Shown piece by piece: positions 46,891 to 55,759 of a DNA stretch of 64,000 nucleotides. The stretch lies in NCBI GenBank assembly GCA_015680685.1, contig MNCI01006861.1, forward strand, positions 29,754 to 93,753, in the 5' to 3' direction. Source of the DNA: Gnetum montanum. Taxonomy: Eukaryota; Streptophyta; Gnetopsida; Gnetales; Gnetaceae. Made by a program: the position numbers and the translations under genes. Under the pieces are notes generated by a model. That model saw only the letters and a list, made by a program, of their open reading frames with translations. It made no database searches and was not told the origin of the DNA. Position 1 is the first letter of the stretch, and the number at the start of each line of letters is the position of its first letter.

Positions 46891-48296
46891 TGGTCATTCA
46901 TGCTGATATTCTACGAAGTGGCTTCTCAGTTTTTCATCTTTTATGTTTTGCATTATTTTTCATAAATTTTTTATTTTCTTGGATATTTTACATTTTATTC
47001 TATATTTTTCCCTATTTGGATTTTTCTTACATGTCTGCTTTCTCTTTATTACCATTAGGACTTTAGTGCCAAATGCAACTACTAGTTGTTGGAAGATTAA
47101 TTAAATTCTATCATCTAAATTGATTGCTTCATGATAGGCTTTCATCATTGAATTTTGACATTAGTTCATGGGACATTGGTTTTCTTATGATACTAGGCAG
47201 TGAGCTCATGACATCGACCCATTCCACTAAAGCCTCTATGGTGTTTCTTGTGTTCTGGAAGTAGGGGGCTCCTTTTTAATAACAACTTTGAACAAACTTG
47301 TGATCTTGGTGCTTCCAAACTTAGAATGAATCAAGTGGAATTAGCAAGGATATGGCTTCAATGGATTTATCACCTTTTGTACCTGCCAACCATTTAGAGT
47401 TTTTAGGTACTCATCAATTCCTCAAAATTCCTACTATTGATCAATAATAAGTAAGGTCTTTGCATGGCGTGGTTCCCATGAAAAAAAACACAAACAACAA
47501 CAACATGGGAATTCAAAGCACATCCCTTGGATTCAATAATGGGCTACAAGCAGTAGTTATGGGGCTAAAAAGACATGTTACCCATGCCTAAAGACACCCC
47601 TATAACTAAGGCCATCCTTACTTCTTTCTTGTTTTTTCTTCTCTATTTGGAATGGTGTATGATTGTTGGGGTGTCTGTGAGCTCTGAGGGGTCGAATGGT
47701 GTCAACATGCCAATATGAAGCCACTAGGAGTGGATGGTCTTGATTCCACCTATGGATGTGGCATTTCCATGCTCACCGTAATCATAAACTTCATAAGGAC
47801 CTCATGTGACCAAGCTAGGGAACTCCATTCCACTCTCTTACAATCTCACTACCTATTGTCATGTTTCATTAATGTGTCCATTTGGTTGTGTCTAAATTCT
47901 TTTGTAGTATCTTGGGTGATTTGATTTTTAACAATCCATAGCTATTCATCATCCTTGGAGCCCATGGACTCATTGGTATTAGGGCATGTAAGGGCATTAA
48001 GGGCATGAACCTACTATGGGAAGGACCCACTTGCATACTCCTTGGCTTGGATGATTAATTTTCCTATCCCTTAGTCATTTTGTGCTTTAGCCTATTATAT
48101 TTCACCATGGAAAATCTAGTTTTAACACTCCTTGAGATTCATCTTCAACCAAATCTCCTTCCCCAACCACATGCCAAGCCTTCTCCAATGTTTTGTCCTT
48201 AATCTAGGCATTTCTTGCTTCCTTTGGATCCTACTTTCATGGAAAAACTTTCTTTCTTTCTTTAGTTTTTTCATTGTGAAATTTTTTTATTTTTTG
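46891..48296 (+). other. C 3' noncoding region with two conserved blocks
   Basis: After the pol terminus there is a T-rich stretch. The first conserved block (about 47460-47620) has GCATGGCGTGGTTCCCATG, then GGGAATTCAAAGCAC and GGGCTACAAGC. The second (about 47981-48035) has AGGGCATTAAGGGCATGAAC and GGAAGGACCCACTTGCAT. Both are found in D and E, and at least partly in F, B and A. The 69- and 84-codon open frames here are hydrophobic and unconserved. Confidence 0.65.
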
Positions 48297-48344
48297 CTAC
48301 ATCAACACATCCCTGTTGATGCAATAGAAAAATAGTATAAATAT
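48297..48344 (+). promoter_or_regulatory. C internal LTR-like promoter module
   Basis: GCTACATCAACACATCCC and GTTGATGC precede TATAAATAT (48336-48344). The C LTR has the counterpart CACATCCCCATTGATGCATGG before TATATAAAT. The TATA lies 458 bp before the 3' ORF ATG; in D the distance is 456 bp. Promoter function is inferred. Confidence 0.5.
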
Positions 48345-48793
48345 GTGACGTGACTTAGCCAAATTTTCACATTTGCATTATAATGCTAGGGGAGCTTTTG
48401 CAATTTTTAGAGCCCAAAGCCTTCTCAAGACCATAACTTCATAACCACTTATTTGATTGAACTCATTCTTTGACCCTTAAGCTACTAGAGGCAAGCTTTA
48501 TGTTGTGGGGGCCACAAATCTATCGTTTATCATGAAAAAATTTTCAAAGTTTTTCTAACTCCCAAATGGTTTAACTAATAAAATAATACTAAACATCACC
48601 AATGTACATAAGTTAAACCTCATCAACAAACTTAAGTAGCCATTGGAATAAATAAGAATAAAATGATATTAAAATAATCAATCTATCATGATCACGAATT
48701 TTCCTAAGTGCAACTAGTCCAAATGGGGGAAGGTATTAAAGTATTGAATATTACACATAAGATTCTAATCCTTAGCTATGTTTGTGATCACAC

Positions 48794-51650
48794 ATGACGT
48801 CAAAGAGACCACAAGAAGAAGGAACATATTGACCATGGGAGAAGTGTCCAAGAAAGGAAAGGGGCCATCAACCACAATAGTTCCAAGAAGGTGAAGTAAA
48901 GACACATGCCACAGGACCTCTTTGGAAGGAACCTGAAGTGGAATTTGTTCATCAGATTCCCACTCTAGAAATAGGCCAATCGAGGCAAGATGAGGTGCCG
49001 AGGCCAAGACCAAATTTGGCGGTCTCTTTGATCAAAGCCTACCTTGAGTGAATCTACTTTAGGGAAGTTCAAAGTGATGTTCTTCAAGAACTTAACTTTG
49101 GATCCTTTTTGGACTTTGCACCAAAGGAGGTTAAAACATAATTGTAAGGGTCTCCCATGTGATCCATCCTTACTTTCGGTGGGAAGTGGTACATGGAAGA
49201 AACATATCTCTTCTAGAACAACTGAAAGGCAGATACTATAGTAAAAATTAAAGACATCAGCATGTCTTATTTGGTTGAGGCCATTGCAGAGGCCCTCAAA
49301 CTACTTAACACTAGGGCAACATTGGCAAACTTTTTTACACAAGTAGAGCTAGAATTCAAATAAGAATAGGTCCAATGGTGCTATGGGGTGGACAGTAAGG
49401 AGTACGGTGCACTCTCCAAGGCAGAAAGTTTCTACTTTAAGATTATAGCCTATCACCTAAACCAAATGATGAGGCTAAGCAAGGTCATTACTTTTTCACT
49501 TGTGTGTGTGTTTCTCTAAGTGGAAAATTCCAAGTCAACCTCCTCTAGCTCATCTTCTTGGAGATTGAAAAGCATTTCAAAGAGAACGAGTGAGGGAGGA
49601 AGACACTTCCCTTTTTGTGCCTAATCAGAAAACTCTACAAAAGGGGAGGTATAGCCCGTTACATGAATGACATGCTCCACCATGCTCTTTTCACACCTTG
49701 GTAGGAAATGATGAAGGACAAAGCACCTACCAAGCTACTTGAAGAGGAGTGACCACCACTGCCACCCACTTGAGATACAACATTAGAGGCTCATGCAGCA
49801 ATAAAACACATGAAAAAGCTTCATGAACAACTCCTACTGTAGCATCAAGGAGAATTGAGTGGTGGAGAGCCATTAGTCTATCAGTCAGCATTAAGCCACC
49901 TCAATGAAATAACCAGGATAATAAGCAAGTTGGAAGAGACTACATCATTTTTTTCAACACAATGCATGTTGGTGCCTATGATATCGAATCTAAGCACTTG
50001 AGAAGTCATGATGTCAATCCATGGACAATAAGAATTCCCAGAGATCTTTAGGATGCCATCATTTTTTAGTGCATTTGAAAAAAAGTAAGGGGATGATTAT
50101 CTTGGTGATGCAACACCATGGATAGGAAATAGTGGCAAAGGTGATGGTTGATAAAGTAGCTAAAGCTCCCAATGCTCTTGCAGCAATCATGCAAGATATT
50201 ACTACACTTAGAGATGTGCAGGCTTCTGTAGGAGCAAGCAGTGGGAGGCTATGTGCAACCCAACATGAGGAAGTGTTGGACTAACCAGTGGGAATCAAGC
50301 AACCACTTCTAGAAATCTTTGATCTCCTGAAAGAAATCACAGTAATCCAATTAGAGTTGTTGGAGATCAATGGTAAGCTTATCATTGCAAACACCTAACT
50401 TGAGGCAACCATTACCAAAAATTGATGGTTGGCTACTAAAGTTATGAAACTAAGAGCCTGCTTAGCCGATCCCACCATTCTTAGCTAAGCTATTACATAA
50501 GATGAAGCTTTCCTACAGCTTCAAAATTGACTTAAAGAGGCTAAGAATGTTAAGGAGGTGGTAGTCCTTGACACATCCTTATTGGAGGCTCTTACCTTCA
50601 ACACTGATAAGGGCTTTGCATAAGTCCACAAGGAGAACCTAACTCTAACTAGAGATATCCATCACCTACACAATGTTGAAGAGCATAAAGACGAGATGGT
50701 CAAATTTGTGAGACAACAGTAGGAGGAGCTTACCAAGGTGAACATGGATTAAATGAGGTTGGTAGCTGAGAACATAAATCTGTTAATGGAGGAAGTTTAG
50801 GCACTTCGCTAGAAAATGATCATAAAGATAGCCACCTAAAAAAATAAGGCCTTAAAGTTTGAACAAGTGAAAATTCACTACGAGGACCAAGTTGGGCTTC
50901 TCAAGGAGATAAACAAGAAAGAGATTCAATTGGACAAGGTGAAAATGAACGAGGTTCGCTAGTAACTTCAGCAAAGAGGCAATGTATGGCAATTAATCTT
51001 TGATGGATTGAATTCCTACAACAAAGTAGAGATTCACCTAAAGGATTTACAAATTGAAGAAATGATAGAATACATAGAGCTTGCCAAACTCCAATATGCA
51101 AAATTAGCAATGCTCATGGTTGGAAGGCCAAGGTTAGAGTTAGAGAAGGAGGTGGCTAGCTCATAACTTCTCTATGAGGCTAAGTTCAAGCATCATGAGG
51201 ACACCAAGCAGAAGTTAGAAACAACTAATGTAGAGCTTGAAGTTCTTAGGAGTCGATTTACTGACCAATGATTGGTTACTAAAAACCTGGCTAGGAGAAT
51301 GAGTGACTACCATGAATTGTAGAACCTTGTAAAGATGTTCATCATTGAATGAAAATAATTTGTAGCATGATTTATCAATGTGAAGGAGTTGTTTCTAGCA
51401 AAGCCCTATCCATGGGACATCCCCATACTAGCCCACATTGATGAAGCCATGTGGATTGTGTACAACCTATGAAGTATGGAGGAGAAGATGAAGGCATTGT
51501 TGGATTTCTTTTACCTTCCGCTTGAAGTAGCAGCTGTACTAGGATAGCCACAACCATAGCCTCTACCTCAACCACCATTACAATAAGTGTTGAAGGCTGG
51601 AGAAGATCCTTTAGCATTCCAAGAGCCTCTACCTCCTAGCACGGTTTGAT
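48794..51650 (+). pseudogene. C 3' ORF: transposon-protein-like domain plus coiled coil (decayed)
   Basis: Homologous to the B 3' ORF along its whole length. The ATG at 48794 gives MTSKRPQEEG. The domain (about 49065-49680) includes KELNFGSFLDFAPKEVKT, SILTFGGKWYMEETYLF, EAIAEALKLLNTRATLANFF and FYFKIIAYHLNQM, aligned with the open domain of B. A linker and a long heptad-rich coiled coil follow (about 50130-51360, including DLQIEEMIEYIELAKLQYAK and LAMLMVGRPRLELEKEV), then KPYPWDIPILAHI and a Pro/Gln-rich end (about 51530-51650). Stops are frequent, but conserved segments keep alignment. The protein is unrelated to polymerase domains and its role is unknown. Confidence 0.78.
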
Positions 51651-51857
51651 CTTCTTTTCATCTTTGGCCACCAAAGGATTCCAACTATTCATTTTTATAT
51701 GGGTGTTCAATTTTACTATCCTGACCACTTGGTTTTGTAATCATTGTAATTCTATGCAATTTAGCACCTAGAATCAGTCAATTCATGATTCCATACCTTT
51801 CCAATTTTGTAAGAAACTCCTCCTTATTTTTGGTTACTCGAGGATGAGCTTTCAATC
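51651..51857 (+). other. C spacer between the 3' ORF and the PPT
   Basis: About 200 bp with no gene. ACTCGAGGATGAGCTTTCAA leads into the polypurine tract, like AACTCGAGGACGAGTTTTCA-type sequence before the tracts of A and E. Confidence 0.55.
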
Positions 51858-51869
51858 AGTCATGGGGTA
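51858..51869 (+). other. C polypurine tract
   Basis: AGTCATGGGGTA immediately precedes the LTR start TGATGAATC. It is one G shorter than in A and E. Confidence 0.83.
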
Positions 51870-52752
51870 TGATGAATCACTCGATGGATTATGTTGATAG
51901 GCATGCATTGATGCATCCTCATTGACACATCCCCATTGATGCATGGTTAGATGCATTGACACATATACATCAATGTAGTATTTGTCTTTGCCTATATAAA
52001 TGCACGCATCCATCGCATTTATGAGATGTTAAGTCAATAGAGTATCCAAGTTATTGTAGTATTCTTTTATCAAAGTTAGGATATTTTCTAAGTGCCCATA
52101 GCAGGATTTCAAGGATTGTATGGATCCTTATTTGAACATCAATGTACTTGAATAGTTTGATATGCTGGCAATAAAGACAAGATTCTTGGAACTCCATGTA
52201 GCACTTAAGAATAGTTTAATGTTTCCATTCATGCACTTTATTGCTTATGCACTTTACATTCATGTTTATAGTTAATTAATACACTAAATAATTACACATA
52301 AGTATGATCACCTCAAACATCCCATTAACACTTGGTAATCCCAATGGTGTTATTGCTTGGTTTTTCTAGTAGCCTAACACTTGGTAACCTAGTAGCATTT
52401 CTAACAAGTTTTGATGTGCACGAAAGGTGGGCTTGGATGCTTATATTAGGATAATTATATTAAGACATTAGATAGTTAATTAGTTAATTCACAATTAATA
52501 ACTTTTGTTTCACACTTAGACTAAATCAAATAAAATATAAAAATATAAATAAAAATCATGTGTCTTAGCTTTCACTTAATCATACCTTTGCACTTACACA
52601 AGTGGAGCCAAGAATATAACAACTACATCCTTAAGTTAGTATCTTTGCTCATCAATGCATTTAGAAACTAAAGTCCATGGAATTCGATCAGATTGCTAGT
52701 ACAACGCTTGTGATTTGTATGATTGGATGTAAGGACTACTCGTTGCTCATCA
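51870..52752 (+). repeat. C 3' LTR
   Basis: TGATGAATC...GCTCATCA, 883 bp, pairing with 32413-33266. It contains several TTGATGCATC/CATTGACACAT dyads and the TATA box CTATATAAATG (about 51994-52004). Confidence 0.88.
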
Positions 52753-52757
52753 AATGC
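52753..52757. repeat. Right target-site duplication of C (AATGC)
   Basis: AATGC follows the C LTR and equals 32408-32412. D RNase H sequence resumes immediately. Confidence 0.88.
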
Positions 52758-53440
52758 ATATAAGCATTCTAGCACTGGAAAAAAATGCTTGTAGAAACCC
52801 CAATTCTATGTGCTCTAGATTGGTTCAACCCATTCCGTATAATGATAGTTACATCTAACTATGATTTGGGAGTGATTCTTAAATAAATAAATGATTAGAA
52901 GCATCCATACTATACCCATTATGCAAGCAAAAGCATTATGGATGCATAACTTAACTACATCACCACCGAGAAAGAACTCATGGCAATGGTGTGTGCCTTG
53001 GAAAAATTCAAGCACTATGTGCTTAGATATCTAATTTTTGTGCATACTGATCACCATGCAATCCATTTCCTAATGAACAAGCTAGTAGTTAGTCCTTATG
53101 TTATATGGTGGCTGGTGATTTTATAGGAATTTAACCTTACCCTTGTGGACAGCAAAGGAACTGAGAATGTAGTTACTAATCATTTATCTTGGTTAAGATG
53201 GACTAGCAAGGAGGATGAAGAATCCTTATCTAATCAACTTCCAAATTAACTTCTCTTTTCTAAGCTCATTGAAATTCAAGGACTAAAGGTTACTAAATTC
53301 TATGATGAGTTCCTTTCATATCTTCTCACACACAAGACTCCCATAGAATGGGATTATAAGAAAAAAGAACAGTTTCTTCATGAGGTCAAGTGTTACATGG
53401 AGATCCAAAGCAACCTTTACAAGGTTTGTGCCAATGTCTT
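52758..53440 (+). pseudogene. pol: D RNase H and connector
   Basis: After C, the D frame resumes: SNYDLGVIL (about 52852-52880), ALNYI.TEKELMAMVCALEKF (conserved Glu, about 52950-53010), FVHTDHHAIHFLMNKL (conserved Asp, about 53036-53085), VDSKGTENVVTNHLSWL (about 53140-53195), and a connector with LLTHKTPIEWDYKKKEQFL (about 53320-53375). This is the part missing from C around O. Stops are fewer here than elsewhere in D. Confidence 0.85.
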
Positions 53441-54400
53441 GGTTTTATGGTGTGTGCCTAATGTAAATTAGCTATGGATCCTCTAGGATGCTAATGAAGG
53501 TCCTTGTAAGGGCTACTATGTAGGAAGTAAATGACTACAAAGATCCTCATGGCAGGATACTTTTGGCCAATGATCTTTTGAGATGCTCATCATTTCTCCT
53601 ATTCATGCAAATGGTGCCAACAAAATGGAGGAATGATTGTATGAATGAAAGGATCCTAATAGTGGATTCAACCACTAAAGTCTTTTAATCTTTGGTGAAT
53701 TAACTTCATGGGATCCATTACTCCCATGGTAAATAGGAAGGCCTACATCATAGTTGTTGTTAACTACTACATCAAATGGGCTAAAGTTGTAGTTGTACCT
53801 AATTGTACATCTACCAATGCAGCTTGGTTTGTACAACAAGTGGTAAATAGATTTGGTGTACCTAAAGTACTAGTTTCAAATAATGAAACACATTTTACAA
53901 GATCTATTTTTCAAATTTTGATGCAATGCTTAAGGGTGCAACATAAACTTATAATTCCCTATCATCCCCAAGCTAACAGTCAAGTTGAGGTCACCAATAG
54001 GCATATCCCTAGAATTCTAACACAAGTTATCAGTAGATATAAAAAGGATTGAAGAACCAAACTTAATGATGCTCTTTATGCCTATCGTTCAACCTGGAAG
54101 CTTCCTATGGGCTACTCTCTCTATGAGTTAGTGTATGAAAAGTTACCCAAACTTCCAATCCCAGCTAAACTTTGTACACTTACAATGCCATGTGAGCTTG
54201 ACCTAGATATTAATCTAGCCCAAAAAGAACATCTTATGACACTCAATGTGCTAGATAAAAATTGAAGAATATTCCTAATGATAAATGAAGTCCACAAGGT
54301 AGATAGTAAATAACATCATGATGCATGGATAAGAAAAGTTACATTCCAATCAGGTGATAAGGTTCTTTATTGGAATCCCATGCATGTGAAACAATGCACT
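53441..54400 (+). pseudogene. pol: D integrase (decayed, catalytic Asp lost)
   Basis: The zinc-finger region is eroded (about 53490-53620). A 114-codon open frame (53708-54052) carries the core: MGSITPMVNRKAYIIVVVNY, VVNRFGVPKVLVSNNETHF, KLIIPYHPQANSQVEVTNRH. The second catalytic Asp, expected in SDNGTHF, is Asn (AAT at 53879-53881), and the Gly is Glu; both are G-to-A changes. The catalytic Glu (QVEV) is kept. The C-terminal part continues past a stop at 54053. Confidence 0.87.
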
Positions 54401-54650
54401 AAGTTCTAAATGTTATGTGAAGAACCTTACATCATCCATTAAAATTTTTATTTTGGGGCCATGACAATTTACCACCTAACCAACCCTCAAAAACACCTAT
54501 TAGTTAACATACAACAACTTAAGCCATTCCTAAAACTCCAAGTAACAAGTAACACTAACACCTCTATGCAAGAACAAGCATATTTTATTTTTTTCAATCT
54601 CCTCCTTTAAACTTAGTTGTGAAGGAGATGGCCATCCATTCTAACATCTT
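54401..54650 (+). pseudogene. pol: D integrase C-terminus and pol end
   Basis: This aligns with C 46660-46920: LYWNPMHV (about 54367-54390), YHLTNPQKHLLVNIQQLKPF (about 54470-54530), and a pol-terminus counterpart at 54612-54632 where AGTCATGGGGG has decayed to AGTTGTGAAGG. The E insertion lies about 30 bp further on. Confidence 0.72.
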
Positions 54651-54655
54651 GATAA
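54651..54655. repeat. Left target-site duplication of E (ATAAG)
   Basis: ATAAG precedes the E 5' LTR and is repeated at 61794-61798 after the E 3' LTR. Confidence 0.88.
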
Positions 54656-54679
54656 GTGATGGGATGCGCATGGGCCACA

Positions 54680-54774
54680 ATATCGCGTATGCGATATCAC
54701 ATGGGCCGCGATATTACATCCCTCGCGATATCGCGTACGCGATATCGCGGTGCGCCGTCATATCTATAAATAAG
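54680..54774 (+). promoter_or_regulatory. E LTR promoter: GATATCGCG dyads and TATA box
   Basis: An imperfect dyad (54680-54697) and a perfect 26-bp palindrome (54724-54749, halves CGCGATATCGCGT) lie 15 bp upstream of TATAAATAAG (54765-54774). This is the expected U3 promoter position. The dyads are CpG-dense and decayed in the 3' LTR, where the TATA box is at 61067-61076. Confidence 0.72.
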
Positions 54775-54912
54775 AGGCAGCTCTCCCTTATTTCCTCATC
54801 CTAGGCTAGACAGTAGGGAAACTCTGGCAGATTGATCACTCCAAAGATAGAATATTTTCCATGTGCTCGCAGTAGGAGTCCTAAAGTGAACGAATCTTTA
54901 TTCGAGCAAACA

Positions 54913-55523
54913 NNNNNNNNNNNNNNNNNNNNNNNNNNNNNNNNNNNNNNNNNNNNNNNNNNNNNNNNNNNNNNNNNNNNNNNNNNNNNNNNNNNNNNNN
55001 NNNNNNNNNNNNNNNNNNNNNNNNNNNNNNNNNNNNNNNNNNNNNNNNNNNNNNNNNNNNNNNNNNNNNNNNNNNNNNNNNNNNNNNNNNNNNNNNNNNN
55101 NNNNNNNNNNNNNNNNNNNNNNNNNNNNNNNNNNNNNNNNNNNNNNNNNNNNNNNNNNNNNNNNNNNNNNNNNNNNNNNNNNNNNNNNNNNNNNNNNNNN
55201 NNNNNNNNNNNNNNNNNNNNNNNNNNNNNNNNNNNNNNNNNNNNNNNNNNNNNNNNNNNNNNNNNNNNNNNNNNNNNNNNNNNNNNNNNNNNNNNNNNNN
55301 NNNNNNNNNNNNNNNNNNNNNNNNNNNNNNNNNNNNNNNNNNNNNNNNNNNNNNNNNNNNNNNNNNNNNNNNNNNNNNNNNNNNNNNNNNNNNNNNNNNN
55401 NNNNNNNNNNNNNNNNNNNNNNNNNNNNNNNNNNNNNNNNNNNNNNNNNNNNNNNNNNNNNNNNNNNNNNNNNNNNNNNNNNNNNNNNNNNNNNNNNNNN
55501 NNNNNNNNNNNNNNNNNNNNNNN
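54913..55523. other. Assembly gap (611 N) inside the E 5' LTR
   Basis: All N. The corresponding segment of the 3' LTR (about 61215-61702) is about 488 bp, so the true gap is probably shorter than drawn. Apparent open frames spanning it are artefacts. Confidence 0.95.
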
Positions 55524-55615
55524 GTGTAGGCACTTAGTCTGCAGAGTTCGACTGGATCGTGCGTGCTATGCTCGTATTCGTATGGTTGAGTGTAGGGGTA
55601 TCTCGCCACTCATCA

Positions 55616-55634
55616 TTGGCGCCATTGCCGGGGA
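55616..55634 (+). other. E primer-binding site
   Basis: TTGGCGCCATTGCCGGGGA follows the LTR directly. It differs from the plant tRNA-Asp complement (TGGCGCCGTTGCCGGGGA) by one G-to-A. It is the best-preserved PBS in the window. Confidence 0.92.
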
Positions 55635-55759
55635 CTAAGTGTTTGTGCACTGAATAGAACATAGGATATCACTCACATCGTTGGGAGCCTAAACGAACCT
55701 TCAGGTTAATTAAAAGAAAAATTATATAACAGTACAATAGCATATTGAATTAAATAACA

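Larger units (their letters stand above)
32413..52752 (+). mobile_element. Element C: full-length Athila-like element with 3' ORF, interrupted by O
   Basis: C spans 20.3 kb between LTRs at 32413-33266 and 51870-52752 and is flanked by the AATGC duplication. Its order is PBS, gag, PR, RT, RH, [O insertion], INT, 3' noncoding, internal promoter-like module, 3' ORF, PPT, LTR. Without O it would be about 12.5 kb, the size range of Athila/Tat elements. The LTR pair is visibly more diverged than the A, B or E pairs, so C is an older insertion. All enzymatic domains carry stops. Confidence 0.9.
54656..55615 (+). repeat. E 5' LTR (with assembly gap)
   Basis: Starts TGATGGGATGCG, ends ACTCATCA before the PBS. 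Known parts (257 + 92 bp) match the 3' LTR with a few percent differences. The U3 end has about 27 bp more than the 3' LTR, reflecting an additional GATATC unit. Confidence 0.88.

Noticed and set aside
48794-51650. Classical env-like protein
   Set aside because: The ORF position fits Athila env-like genes, but I see a basic N-terminus and long coiled coil and no signal peptide or clear transmembrane segment, so I do not call it env.
54832-55638. Very long open frames spanning the region on both strands
   Set aside because: They run through 611 undetermined bases, so the open frame is an artefact of the gap.
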